Numbered from the stretch's first letter, positions 35,158 through 43,963 are shown. The stretch: 64,000 bases of DNA from Leeia aquatica (GCF_012641365.1 NZ_JABAIM010000001.1:620001-684000), one strand, 5' to 3'. Notes: a model not told the origin generated them from the sequence alone. Made by a program: numbers and translations.

Positions 35158-35203
35158 GAAACGGCAGCACCGGCAAATGCGTCAGCCAATCACTCCTGAC
35201 CAT

Positions 35204-35812
35204 TCAAACAGGACGGCGAAATGCGGCCCGTGTGGCCTCCACTTGCGCCCGTATCACGCAGCCATGGGCATGATCATTGACCAGCCCCATGGCCTGCATG
35301 AAGGCGTAGACCGTGGTCGGCCCAACAAATTTCCAGCCGCGTTGTTTCAGCGCTTTGGAGAGGGCTATCGATTCTGCTGAGGTCGATACGGTTTGCGGGG
35401 CTGCCCGCGTGGCGGCATCCGGCTCGTAGCGCCAGAAGAAGGCGGCCAGTGATCCGGCCTCCTGCACCAGCTGCCGGGTACAGCCTGCATTGTGGATTGC
35501 GGCCTCGATCTTGCCACGATGGCGGATGATGCCTTCATCTTGTAGCAATTTCGCCACACCTTGCTGATCGAAGCGCGCCACCTGCTCGAAGTTGAAATCG
35601 TGAAACACCGCCCGAAAGCGGGGGCGCTTGGCCAGAATGGTGCGCCAGCTCAAACCGGACTGAAATCCTTCCAGACAGATTTTTTCAAACAGGCGGACAT
35701 CATCTGCCACCGGGAAACCCCACTCGGTATCGTGATAATGGCGAAACGCCGGGCTGATGCTGCACCAGCGGCAGCGCAGCTGGCCATCGTCATCGACAAA
35801 GGTCGGGCTCAT
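35204..35812 (-). CDS. tag: DNA-3-methyladenine glycosylase I
   Basis: A 202-residue base-excision repair enzyme that removes 3-methyladenine from alkylated DNA. RCRWCS and YHDTEWGFPVADD open the domain. FEKICLEGFQSGLSWRTIL is the helix-hairpin-helix region. The C-terminal NDHAHGCVIR, with the N-terminal Cys and His, forms the structural zinc site typical of Tag. Its start overlaps the stop of the YciI-like gene (ATGA), placing it last in a tetR-yciI-tag unit. Confidence 0.92.
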   Translation of the reverse strand: MSPTFVDDDGQLRCRWCSISPAFRHYHDTEWGFPVADDVRLFEKICLEGFQSGLSWRTILAKRPRFRAVFHDFNFEQVARFDQQGVAKLLQDEGIIRHRGKIEAAIHNAGCTRQLVQEAGSLAAFFWRYEPDAATRAAPQTVSTSAESIALSKALKQRGWKFVGPTTVYAFMQAMGLVNDHAHGCVIRAQVEATRAAFRRPV

Positions 35813-36105
35813 GGCTGCGCCGCCAGCAGGAAATCCAGCCTCGGGTCCACCTTGGCGGGGGTCATGCCGATCACCGTTACGCTGACCACACCCTGCGCCA
35901 CCAGTGGGTCCTGTGCCAGCCGTTGCTGCAAGGCCGTCTCACTCAAGCCATGCACCAGAATGCCGCCGCCCGCTTGCCCCGTCAGGTTGCCCGATGCCAG
36001 AAAGCAGCCCTCCGCAAAGCCCTGCTGCAGCCATGCCTTGTGCTCCGCCATCCACTCCGGCGTCGGGGCTGGATTGCCCGTCATCGTCAGCCTTACCATG
36101 AACAT
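35809..36105 (-). CDS. YciI-family protein
   Basis: A 98-residue YCII-domain protein: MVRLTMTGNPAPTPEWMAEH, GCFLASGNLTGQAGGGILV and DPLVAQGVVSVTVIGMTPAK. YciI-like proteins are small ferredoxin-like folds with a conserved His/Asp pair, and some have dehydrochlorinase or hydrolase activity. Here the role is unknown. AGGAGG precedes the ATG. It lies 33 bases after tetR and is coupled to tag. Confidence 0.85.
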   Translation of the reverse strand: MFMVRLTMTGNPAPTPEWMAEHKAWLQQGFAEGCFLASGNLTGQAGGGILVHGLSETALQQRLAQDPLVAQGVVSVTVIGMTPAKVDPRLDFLLAAQP

Positions 36106-36138
36106 CGCGACCTCCTGTATGGATGCGGCCTGCGCCGC

Positions 36139-36723
36139 TTACTTTCCGGATGGCGGCGGCAACTGCGCCAGCCACTGGTTCAACTGCATCACCTCTTGCT
36201 GGATATAGGCTTCATCGTTGAACGCGCTGGCCAGCGTCGCAATGCCTTGGCTGCGGCCCAGCAGATGCATGGCCAGGGCATCGGCCTCCAAGGCGTAGCC
36301 CAGCTGCGCGAACTGCTGCGCCAGCCACTGCCGGAACAAGGTGAACAGCTGGCTCGCCTGCGGCAAGGCCGGGTGCTCCAGCTTGGCCAGCTCGGTGCAC
36401 AGTGTCCCCACCGGGCAGCCATGCCGACGGATCCTGGCGGCATTCATCGTCAGCATGCCGATGAACTGACGGATGCGCCCAGCGGGGTCAGCAGCATGGT
36501 CGGCCCAGGCCGCCAGCATCTGCTGCGTCTTGCGGCTTCGGTGCGCAATCACGGCGGTGAGGATGTCGTCCTTGGTTTTGAAGTGATAGTAGAAGTTACC
36601 CCGCGAAAGCCCCACCTCGTCCGCAATATCGGCAAAGGAGGTGTGGTCGTAGCCGCGTTCATAGAACAGGCGGTCTGCGGTTTCTACGATGCGATCCTGA
36701 GTCGCGGTACGGCCTGCTTGCAT
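36139..36723 (-). CDS. TetR-family transcriptional repressor
   Basis: A 194-residue TetR protein. The DNA-binding part has IVETADRLFYERGYDHTSFADIADEVGLSRGNFYYHFKTKDDIL (positions about 11-54, quoted as the family landmark in pieces ADRLFYERG, SFADIADEVG and NFYYHFKTKDD). The C-terminal domain has GCPVGTLCTELAKLEHP, common in regulators that respond to electrophiles or alkylating agents. The ATG at 36723 follows GAGAGG. It heads an operon with yciI and tag. A large palindrome just upstream is probably its operator. Confidence 0.9.
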   Translation of the reverse strand: MQAGRTATQDRIVETADRLFYERGYDHTSFADIADEVGLSRGNFYYHFKTKDDILTAVIAHRSRKTQQMLAAWADHAADPAGRIRQFIGMLTMNAARIRRHGCPVGTLCTELAKLEHPALPQASQLFTLFRQWLAQQFAQLGYALEADALAMHLLGRSQGIATLASAFNDEAYIQQEVMQLNQWLAQLPPPSGK

Positions 36724-36763
36724 CTCTGCCTCTCGATGATGATGGCTTGCGCGCAATCACCAT

Positions 36764-36802
36764 TAGGTCATTTGTCCTATTTAAATTAGGACAAATGACC
36801 TA
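36764..36802. promoter_or_regulatory. 39-bp perfect palindrome, double TetR operator candidate
   Basis: Two 16-bp arms, TAGGTCATTTGTCCTA and TAGGACAAATGACCTA, are exact inverted copies around TTTAAAT. Each arm is itself a near-dyad (TAGGnCA-nn-TGnCCTA). The site lies 41 bases before the tetR start and nothing is encoded on the other side, so it should control the tetR-yciI-tag operon. Confidence 0.75.
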
Positions 36803-36940
36803 GACCTGTCAATAGCGGATTGCAAGCCATGAACCGCCAAGGTGCGGCAGGCATACTCCAAGCGAACAGAAGCGGCTTGCCGCGTCAGCGATGCAAGCCA
36901 CTGCGGGAGGGTGTAGAACAGTCCGTGTGGTAATACCGGC

Positions 36941-37810
36941 TCAATACTCGGACGACACTTCCGGGCATTTCACCTTGCTGGCGGGCTTCACTTCCTGCAA
37001 CTGCATGGCCGCATCCAGCATCCACGCGCTGTGGCGGCGGCTCTGGATGCCCTTGCCATCCGCGCGGGTGAGGTTGACGGCGATCACCTTGTTGCCCTTG
37101 CCAGCACTGCAGCCCGCCTGGAACAGCAGACCTTCATTGGCGGCCAGTTTGGGCAGCGGGATAGTGATCAGCTGCAGCGGTGACTTGGCCTGCTCGCTGG
37201 GCGACAGCGCGGCATAGTTGCTGCTGCTATCCACCACAAAGGCCGCCTGCGAGTAGCGCTCCAACGAAGTGTACTTCGGGTCCGCCGGCATGGACCGCGC
37301 CATCGCCGTCACATGCTTGCCCGCCATCTTGTCCACTTGCAGATCGGTCCACTGGTTCAGCAGCTCCTTGCGCGTCGGCAGCGGTGCATTGCCTGCCGGG
37401 CTCGCCGCAGCCGGAGCCGCAGCAGCGGGTGCGCTGGCGGTGCCGCTCTTTGGCTTGAACATGCCATCAAACAGCACATCACCCCAGGCAATGGCGCAGC
37501 CTTCCACATGCAGCTTCATGCCACCCATCGCCCGCTTCAGGGTCACATAGCAGCCCTCTTCCCGATAATCCCAGCCACCCGGCGCATCGCTGAACTTGCC
37601 GCTGCCGGAGCCATTGCGCAGATTGCTGCCCGGCTTGCCCTTCATCGTCACTTCCAGCTCGAACTTGCCATCTGGACGAATGGTCAGCTCGCGCGAGAAA
37701 TCCTTGTCGCTACCGTCATACACCCCGGCCTGCGGGTAGGGGGAATACTCGGCAGCGTGAACCACAGCGCATGCCAGGCCAAGGGCAGCAGCAATAAAGG
37801 AGGGTTTCAT
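36941..37810 (-). CDS. Secreted two-part protein, long paralogue of 34737-35108
   Basis: A 289-residue exported protein (signal peptide MKPSFIAAALGLACAVVHA). Residues about 20-125 repeat the short paralogue: GVYDGSDKDFSRELTI, LEVTMKGKPGSNLRNGSGSG, GGWDYREEGC and GCAIAWGDVLFDGMFKPK. An Ala/Pro-rich linker leads to a second domain of about 150 residues with cysteines at KVKCPEVS and QAGCSAGKG. GGAG precedes the ATG at 37810. The shared domain and shared upstream element indicate duplication. Function unknown. Confidence 0.72.
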   Translation of the reverse strand: MKPSFIAAALGLACAVVHAAEYSPYPQAGVYDGSDKDFSRELTIRPDGKFELEVTMKGKPGSNLRNGSGSGKFSDAPGGWDYREEGCYVTLKRAMGGMKLHVEGCAIAWGDVLFDGMFKPKSGTASAPAAAAPAAASPAGNAPLPTRKELLNQWTDLQVDKMAGKHVTAMARSMPADPKYTSLERYSQAAFVVDSSSNYAALSPSEQAKSPLQLITIPLPKLAANEGLLFQAGCSAGKGNKVIAVNLTRADGKGIQSRRHSAWMLDAAMQLQEVKPASKVKCPEVSSEY

Positions 37811-37828
37811 GGTGAACTCCGGAGGGTT

Positions 37829-37859
37829 TGAAATATGCAATATTCATGCTTATACCGCA
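37829..37859 (-). promoter_or_regulatory. 31-bp upstream element, copy 2
   Basis: Base-for-base the same as 35127-35157 and at nearly the same distance (18 bases) from the start codon of the long paralogue. The sequence around it differs, so the element appears selectively conserved. Confidence 0.6.
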
Positions 37860-37989
37860 TCCACCACCTCGCGGGCAAATGCGCCAAGCCTCACCACGGC
37901 CAGTCTGACTTGAACATTCCATCACGCCCGGTCAGAATCACCGGCTGGCAAGCCACCGCATGCCAGCCCATTGTTCCGCTGAGCCACGC

Positions 37990-39531
37990 ATGAAAATCAC
38001 CCTGCTGAATCCGCCTCACACCGCCATTGGCAGCCGTATCCCCGGTGAACACCTGCCCCCCTTGGGCCTGCTGTCCATCGGCGGGCCACTGCTCGATGAT
38101 GGCCACCACGTCCACCTGCTGGATGCAGACCTGCGCGCGTTGAAGCCCGACACGATTGTGGCCGAAGTGCTGGCCGATAGCCCGCAGCTGGTGATGATCG
38201 GCCATTCCGGCTCCAGCTCGGTCCACCAGACGGTTCTGAGTCTGTGTCAGGCTCTAAAGGCGCAACGGCCCCAGCTCATCATCATCTACGGAGGGGTACA
38301 CCCGACTTATCACTGGGATGAGATCATGGCGGAATCCGCCGACATTGATTTCATTGTGCGGGGAGAGGGCGAGCACACCGCGCAGCGGCTGGCGCGCGCC
38401 ATCGAGGACGGCACCCCCTTCTCCGCCGTGCCCGGCATTGTGTACCGCGAGCAAGGCCAGATTCGTGACACGCCAGCCGCCGAAGTGATTGCCGATCTGG
38501 ACCAATACCGCATCGGCTGGGAGCTGATTGACCACAAGGATTATTCCTACTGGGGCGGCAAGCGGGCGGTGGTGGTCCAGTTTTCGCGCGGCTGTCCCTA
38601 CCTGTGCAGCTACTGTGGCCAGCGTGGCTTCTGGACCAAGTGGCGCCACCGCGACCCGCACAAATTCGCCAAGGAGCTGGCCCGGCTGTACCGGGAGCAC
38701 GGCGTGGAGCTGATCAACTTTGCCGACGAGCTCCCCACCGGCTCCCGCAAGGCCTGGCGCACCTTTCTGGAAGCCCTGATTGCCGAAAACGTACCGCTGA
38801 TTCTGGTCGGCTCCACCCGCGCCGGGGATATTGTGCGTGACAAGGACATCCTGCACCTCTACAAACAGGCGGGGGTCATCCGCTTTCTACTGGGCATTGA
38901 AGCCTATAGCGAGGACCTGATCGCCAACATCCGCAAGGGCGGCAGCGTGTCGGAGGACCGGGAAGCCATCCGCTTGCTGCGCCAGCATGGCATCCTCTCC
39001 ATGGCCACCTATGTGCTGGGTTTTCAGGAAGAAGGTGATGCCGACTACTGGCGCTCCTACCGCCATCTGCTGTCTTACGACCCGGACCAGGTGCAGCTGC
39101 TCTACGCCACCCCGCACAAGTGGACACCGTTTTACAGCAGCGTGGAAAACCGGCGTGTGGTGCAGAAAGACACCACCAAGTGGGATTACAAGCACCAGGT
39201 GCTGGAAGCAGGCAACGTCCCCGTCTGGCGCGTGTTCCTGTGGTTCAAGATCATCGAAGTGCTGATGCAGGCCAGACCCCGCGTGCTGCGCCGGATGCTG
39301 TTTCACCCGGATGCCGGCGTGCGGCATGCCATGCGCTGGTATACCCGCATGGGCCGCCGGGTCTGGTTCCATGAAATCATGGAATTCCTGTTCAAGACCC
39401 GCATCGAGAAAAACGGGCCACTGCTCTCCGCCCTCAAAGGCAGCAACTTCGCCTCACGCGAATACGCCATGCAAGCCAAAGGCAAACGCAGCGCCGGTAC
39501 CATCCCGATCAGTGAAATCAAATCAGGCTGA
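37990..39531 (+). CDS. B12-binding domain radical SAM enzyme (BchE-like)
   Basis: A 513-residue class B radical SAM protein. Residues 1-130 form a cobalamin-binding Rossmann domain (MKITLLNPPHTAIG, PPLGLLSIGG, IIIYGGVHPTYHWDEI, FIVRGEGEHT). The radical SAM core carries CPYLCSYC with Cys202, 206 and 209 binding the [4Fe-4S] cluster. The C-terminal extension resembles the Mg-protoporphyrin cyclase (BchE) group. Such enzymes methylate, rearrange or oxidise unactivated carbons. No photosynthesis, hopanoid or natural-product genes adjoin, so the substrate is unknown. Confidence 0.85.
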   Translation: MKITLLNPPHTAIGSRIPGEHLPPLGLLSIGGPLLDDGHHVHLLDADLRALKPDTIVAEVLADSPQLVMIGHSGSSSVHQTVLSLCQALKAQRPQLIIIYGGVHPTYHWDEIMAESADIDFIVRGEGEHTAQRLARAIEDGTPFSAVPGIVYREQGQIRDTPAAEVIADLDQYRIGWELIDHKDYSYWGGKRAVVVQFSRGCPYLCSYCGQRGFWTKWRHRDPHKFAKELARLYREHGVELINFADELPTGSRKAWRTFLEALIAENVPLILVGSTRAGDIVRDKDILHLYKQAGVIRFLLGIEAYSEDLIANIRKGGSVSEDREAIRLLRQHGILSMATYVLGFQEEGDADYWRSYRHLLSYDPDQVQLLYATPHKWTPFYSSVENRRVVQKDTTKWDYKHQVLEAGNVPVWRVFLWFKIIEVLMQARPRVLRRMLFHPDAGVRHAMRWYTRMGRRVWFHEIMEFLFKTRIEKNGPLLSALKGSNFASREYAMQAKGKRSAGTIPISEIKSG

Positions 39532-39599
39532 ATCCGGCATGCGGTTCTTCTCGACAAAGCGGGCAGCCGCCAATCAGCCAGCGAGCAGGCGATACCCCG

Positions 39600-40100
39600 A
39601 TGAGCGGCTTTGACTGCACCACCTGCGGCCAGCACCACGACGAACTGCCAATGTGCTTGGGCCTCTCGGCACCCGAGCTGTGGCTGCGCTGGCCGGACAC
39701 CGAGCGCAGCCGCGCACGGCTCAGCAGCGACCAGTGCGTGCTGGAGGGCCGGTACTACGCCATCCTCGGCCGCATTCTGCTGCCGGTCGTCGATACCGCC
39801 ACGCCCTTCACCTGGCTCGCCTGGGTGTCGCTGAGCGAAGCCAGCTTCCGGCGCTGTGATGCGCTATGGCACACCCCGGGCCGCGAACAGGAGCCGCCTT
39901 GTTTCGGCTGGCTGCACAGCGCCCTGCCCGGCTACAGCACCAGCACCCTGAGCCTGAAAACCCATGTGCAGACCATGCCCGTTGGCGAGCGCCCGCTGAT
40001 CACCCTGGAAGCCACCGCCCACCCGCTCGCCCTCGAACAACACCACGGCATTACCCTGGCCCGCGTGCAGCAACTGGTGGAAGCCTCGTTGCACGGCTAA
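39600..40100 (+). CDS. DUF2199-family protein
   Basis: A 166-residue soluble protein with an N-terminal zinc-binding-like pair in FDCTTCGQHHDELPMCLG, then SSDQCVLEGRYYAILGRILLPV and FTWLAWVSLSEASFRRCDALW. This layout fits DUF2199. The function of the family is not known, and the neighbours (radical SAM enzyme upstream, serine hydrolase on the other strand) do not help. It starts 68 bases after the radical SAM gene. Confidence 0.75.
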   Translation: MSGFDCTTCGQHHDELPMCLGLSAPELWLRWPDTERSRARLSSDQCVLEGRYYAILGRILLPVVDTATPFTWLAWVSLSEASFRRCDALWHTPGREQEPPCFGWLHSALPGYSTSTLSLKTHVQTMPVGERPLITLEATAHPLALEQHHGITLARVQQLVEASLHG

Positions 40101-40173
40101 CGAGCCAAGCGCACGCCCCTATCGAGGCGCAACGCGCGGGCAGTGCCCCGCTTGCGGGATGTACGGGCATGCC

Positions 40174-41241
40174 TTACCCCAGCTTGTGAAAACGGAATAC
40201 GCCGTGCTCAGCGGGCATGATCTGGTGCGCCAGTGATGCCGCCAGCGGCATGCCACGCTCGCTGTTGGTCAACAGGACAAAACCATCTCCTGTCGTGGCA
40301 GACATCATGGCAAAGGCCCGGAACCCCGGGTTGTTACCCCACTGCCAGAGGTAGGGGCCCTGGGCAGCGTTTTCGATGCCCCAGCCCAGCCCCCAGCTCA
40401 GCCCGAGCCCGTTCTCTACGGCAACCGCCTGGCTCAGCGTCCGTGTCAGTATGGTTTTGTCTACAAACACAGCCTGCATCAAGCGGGCATAGTCCGCCGC
40501 CGTGGTGAGCAATGAGCCTGCCGCCAGCGGCTGGGTATAGGTCAGCTGACTTTCGTTGCCAAACCATGAGGTGCCTTTGACGCTCTGCATCCGGAGGTCA
40601 TCCGTCCAGCGCAGCCGTGAGTGCTGCATACCCAGCGGCACAAACGCATACCGGGACACACTGCGCTCAAAATCCAGCCCGGTGAGTGCGCAGACCAGCG
40701 CCTGCAGGAGCATGAAGCCCTCCCCCGAGTATTGCCAGCGAGAGCCTGGCTGGAACGCAAGAGTGAGCGGCCCACGGCTCCAGTTGGGCAGCCCCGAGCT
40801 GTGATTCAGCAAGGTAAACACCGGGATGTGTGCCAGGCTGGCCGCCGGGAAGATATCCGTATGCGCCAGCCTCAGTGGCACCATGGGATCGGCCTGATGC
40901 ACATACCCCTCAGGCAAGTAGTTCGAGACCGGGGCCGACAGGTCGAGTTTGCCTTCCGCCACCAGCTTCATGACGACGTATGCAACAAGCGGCTTGGTCA
41001 GCGAGGCGGCCTGGAACACAGACACCTCATCCAGCGGGGGCTGCATTGAGCAGGGCGACACCAGCACGGCTGGAGCAGGCTGGCCTGCCTTGAGCGCCAC
41101 ATAACTGGCAGCGCATACCCGCAGCCGGGCAGCCAAAGCCTCAAACGGCACCTCACGGTAGTCGGCAAGAACACTTGCGCACGAGGTCAGCAAGGGTGCA
41201 ATGACACCCGCTGCCAGAAAGGACCGGCGAGTAACAGGCAT
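40174..41241 (-). CDS. Class C beta-lactamase-like serine hydrolase, lipoprotein
   Basis: A 355-residue exported protein. The N-terminus MPVTRRSFLAAGVIAPLLTSC combines a twin-arginine-like start with a lipobox LTSC. The serine hydrolase core has FQAASLTKPLVAYVVMKL (catalytic SxxK) and WQYSGEGFMLLQAL (YSxxGF tyrosine motif). These proteins act as esterases, peptidases or carboxypeptidases more often than as antibiotic-degrading enzymes, so no resistance should be assumed. The ATG at 41241 fits the signal sequence best. Confidence 0.82.
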   Translation of the reverse strand: MPVTRRSFLAAGVIAPLLTSCASVLADYREVPFEALAARLRVCAASYVALKAGQPAPAVLVSPCSMQPPLDEVSVFQAASLTKPLVAYVVMKLVAEGKLDLSAPVSNYLPEGYVHQADPMVPLRLAHTDIFPAASLAHIPVFTLLNHSSGLPNWSRGPLTLAFQPGSRWQYSGEGFMLLQALVCALTGLDFERSVSRYAFVPLGMQHSRLRWTDDLRMQSVKGTSWFGNESQLTYTQPLAAGSLLTTAADYARLMQAVFVDKTILTRTLSQAVAVENGLGLSWGLGWGIENAAQGPYLWQWGNNPGFRAFAMMSATTGDGFVLLTNSERGMPLAASLAHQIMPAEHGVFRFHKLG

Positions 41242-41372
41242 GGGGCAGCCCCGTCGTCTGGGAAACCATACTATAGCAGCCTCACCCAGCCAATGACGCA
41301 TCACGATGGATGTCCCCCACTGGCCAAGGGGTCGCTCGCGCGCGGCATGCGCCGCAGCAGCGAACTACTGCA

Positions 41373-41933
41373 TCAATCAGCAGCTCGCCGGTAGTGCATC
41401 GCGACCGCGCCGTTACGGAGCGGTGTTGCCGACACCAGATCGAGCCGTCGCGTGCTGGGCAACCCGCTCTGATAAAGGGTCGGGCCATGACCGGCAATCC
41501 TGGGATGGATGAGGAACTGGTACTCGTCAATGAGATTCAGGCGATCCAGCTCAGCCGCAAGCTGGCCACTGCCGAGGAGCACGCCCCCGGGTGTTGCATC
41601 CTTCAACCTTTGGACACTCGCACGCAGGTCACCTGCCATGTGGTGGCTGTGGACCCAATGGAAATCCTTGCGCGTAGAGGACACCACATACTTCGGCTTG
41701 GCCTCCAGCTTGACCGCCCACTCCCGGATCGCAGGCGGGGCCTCCACCTCACCACGGGCCACCGCTGGCCAATAGCCCTCCATCATTTCGTAGGTCACCC
41801 GCCCCCACAGCATCGCACCGCCCTCATCCATGAGGCGGGTGAAAAACGCATGTGTCTCCTCATCCGCGATACCCTCACGGTGATCGACACAACCGTCCAA
41901 GGTCACGTTGAGGCTAAACGTCAGGATTCCCAT
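41373..41933 (-). CDS. Dihydrofolate-reductase-fold (RibD C-terminal-like) protein
   Basis: A 186-residue protein with the DHFR/RibD reductase fold: LTFSLNVTLDGCVDH, FFTRLMDEGGAMLWGRVTYEMMEGYWP, KYVVSSTRKDF and GGVLLGSGQLAAELDRLNLIDEYQFLIHP. NADPH-dependent reduction is the family activity, with unknown substrate. AGGAGG lies 12 bases before the ATG at 41933 and close to an in-frame TTG at 41942, so the start could be nine bases earlier. Confidence 0.85.
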   Translation of the reverse strand: MGILTFSLNVTLDGCVDHREGIADEETHAFFTRLMDEGGAMLWGRVTYEMMEGYWPAVARGEVEAPPAIREWAVKLEAKPKYVVSSTRKDFHWVHSHHMAGDLRASVQRLKDATPGGVLLGSGQLAAELDRLNLIDEYQFLIHPRIAGHGPTLYQSGLPSTRRLDLVSATPLRNGAVAMHYRRAAD

Positions 41934-42140
41934 GGCAACCAATACCTCCTCGGGGCGAATGCATCATGTAGACGGACAGAACGGCCCGGCTGGCCCTCAT
42001 CATGATGACACGAAAATACGGTGTCCCACGCTGTTTCATACTGAAACACCCACCATGCGGCCCCCTCCTGCCTTCCCCACTGCGTTGCCCGACTGATGTC
42101 GAGCACAAGTGCGGCGGCAGTGGGCAATGGCGGTGTCGAT

Positions 42141-42164
42141 GGTGGCGGTGGCGGTGGCGGTGGG
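42141..42164 (+). repeat. Short GGTGGC tandem repeat
   Basis: Three copies of GGTGGC plus a fourth with one change, in the 296-bp stretch between the DHFR-like gene and the next gene. Nothing else is recognised there apart from an open frame without support. Confidence 0.6.
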
Positions 42165-42229
42165 CTGCAGTTGGCGACAGTTCGGCCATACCGGTAGACT
42201 GCCTGCAGGACGAACTACCTGATCATGGC

Positions 42230-42781
42230 ATGCGCCAGCACATCAAGCTTACCTTATCCCGATTCCCGCACAGCAAACTGGCTTTTCTGTGCGTGTTCCT
42301 GCTGCTGATGTTCCTGCTGCCACGGCTGTTGTCCTGGCTGTCTGCCACAGATTATCAGCCCGGCGCGGTGCCGAGTGGACTGTTTCAGGTGGCCGTCAGC
42401 AGCCACACAGGCAAACCCTTTGAGCTGGTCAGTCTGCAAGAAGCCCGCAGCCCGGCCTTGGCGGGCCGCACCTTATGGACGCAAGCCGCCAGGTTCAGTG
42501 AGGGCGGGGGTATCAGGGAAGCAGAAGTTCGCATCGTGGCACAAAGCCCGCAAGGCACCCTGATCGAAACCATCGACAGCGATGACGACCTCACCCTTAC
42601 CAGCCGCTACCGTGTAACAGCCGGGCGCATCGAACCCGTCTCGCTGCAAACCTTCAGCCCCGGCCATGTCATGAGCGGCATCCTGCTGGCCATCGCTCTC
42701 AGCAAACTGCTGTTTTTCGTGCTGCACACATTGAAGCCGCTATCGATGTCTCAAGCGAACGCGCCACAAGAGAAGCCATGA
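42230..42781 (+). CDS. Hypothetical two-helix membrane protein
   Basis: A 183-residue protein with a hydrophobic segment near the start (KLAFLCVFLLLMFLLPRLLSWL), a periplasm-sized polar domain (TLWTQAARFSEGGGIREAEVRIV, DSDDDLTLTSRYRVTAG) and a second helix near the end (GILLAIALSKLLFFVLH). The open frame extends upstream to 42002, but that part is low-complexity and Arg/Trp-rich. The Met at 42230 fits the helix, although no good ribosome site is visible. No family recognised. Confidence 0.55.
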   Translation: MRQHIKLTLSRFPHSKLAFLCVFLLLMFLLPRLLSWLSATDYQPGAVPSGLFQVAVSSHTGKPFELVSLQEARSPALAGRTLWTQAARFSEGGGIREAEVRIVAQSPQGTLIETIDSDDDLTLTSRYRVTAGRIEPVSLQTFSPGHVMSGILLAIALSKLLFFVLHTLKPLSMSQANAPQEKP

Positions 42782-43037
42782 TCTGCAGCAGTCCAGACGT
42801 GGCCTGGCAAGCGGGCACCGTCAAAGCGGGTCCACGATCAGATCAAGCCTGAACGTCTACACCCCATTTGATGGCGCAACACTTGGTGGATATCACACCC
42901 TCTTTGCAAATCGAAATGAAAAGTCGCATTTTCTGCCACCAAACACCACACTGGGCTAGCGCTTTGCTGATGCCAGCCTGACATGCATTAACCCTGTCAA
43001 AATGGGGCTGTCATCCTCGCCTTTCAGGACAGGTCAT

Positions 43038-43544
43038 ATGAAGCTGCCACATTTGAGCCGAAACCGCCTGGCCTATCTGTCTAGCTTGCTTACCTTGTCG
43101 GCCTGCATGATCAGCTGCGGTGGTTTGTTCCACCTTTTCGACTGGGCACCCCCTGCATGGCTGCAAGACCTGCAGCCCAACCCGTGGTTACTGCTTCTGC
43201 TGCCTTTCTTCCTGATCTTCCTGTGCCTGCAACCTGTGGTCTGGCTGGTGGGTGATGTGGACGAGGCCTGTGATGCGATTGCGGATGTTGTCCTGCTTGC
43301 GCCACTGGCCGCTGTGCTGACTGATACGGCCAATATCTCCATGCAGCACCCCGCCAGGACCCTGTTTATGGCGCTGCTCAACTACAACCTCATCGCCCTG
43401 GCCATCTGCGCGATCCCCACCGTGCTGGCGATGGGTTTGTGCATGCTCCGCTCTCGTTGGCATCAGCACCGTTCACCTGCCACGACCGCTGTTCTGCCCG
43501 AGGGTGAAATAAGTCCGGCCTACAGTGATGCAGCGGCCCGCTAA
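43038..43544 (+). CDS. Hypothetical membrane protein
   Basis: A 168-residue protein with about four transmembrane segments: LAYLSSLLTLSACMISCGGL, PWLLLLLPFFLIFLCLQPVVW, IADVVLLAPLAAVL and LIALAICAIPTVLAMGL. A polar tail follows. AGGACAGG precedes the ATG at 43038. I recognise no family. It converges with the next gene by four bases. Confidence 0.6.
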   Translation: MKLPHLSRNRLAYLSSLLTLSACMISCGGLFHLFDWAPPAWLQDLQPNPWLLLLLPFFLIFLCLQPVVWLVGDVDEACDAIADVVLLAPLAAVLTDTANISMQHPARTLFMALLNYNLIALAICAIPTVLAMGLCMLRSRWHQHRSPATTAVLPEGEISPAYSDAAAR

Positions 43545-43963
43545 TCGCTTGATGCACATAGCTTCGCCTGCAGAAGTTCAACAGCATATCGACACTCCAG
43601 TTCAGGCTTGGCATGTAACTTCGATAGCCGTTGTAGCATCACTGCATCACTTGAGATAATTTGCCCTGCCAGAGCCCAGCCTTTCAGGGCGTCTACTGCG
43701 GCCACTGCAACCCGATCCTCAGGATGACACAAAAGCTCCTTCAAGATATCCAGCGACGATGCTGCATATACTTCTTCGAGTGTTTCAGCACACCGGCACA
43801 ACCAAGATACACTCCGAAAGGATAGTGCCTGCCGCAAGCGTGTCCAGTCTGAATGCTTAAATTGCCATAGCAATTCGATAGCAAGCGGCAGCGCATGATC
43901 GTACCAATAGTCTGCGCCAGCAGGATCAATGCTGTTATCGTATTGTTCAAACCGATCCTGCAT
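43541..43963 (-). CDS. Small HEAT-like helical repeat protein
   Basis: A 140-residue all-alpha protein: YWYDHALPLAIELLWQF, SLDILKELLCHPEDRVAVAAVDALKGWAL and ELECRYAVELLQAKLC. The HPEDRVAVAAVDAL piece is a typical HEAT-like turn. Base composition is more AT-rich than the neighbours. It reads leftward directly after the secreted 417-residue gene (seven bases away), so the two may share a message. Small proteins like this are often found beside polymorphic-toxin genes, but none is recognised here. Confidence 0.6.
   Translation of the reverse strand: MQDRFEQYDNSIDPAGADYWYDHALPLAIELLWQFKHSDWTRLRQALSFRSVSWLCRCAETLEEVYAASSLDILKELLCHPEDRVAVAAVDALKGWALAGQIISSDAVMLQRLSKLHAKPELECRYAVELLQAKLCASSD

Noticed and set aside
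42002-42229. N-terminal extension of the membrane protein at 42230
   Set aside because: Arg/Trp/Cys-rich translation of a GGTGGC repeat, with no support for translation.
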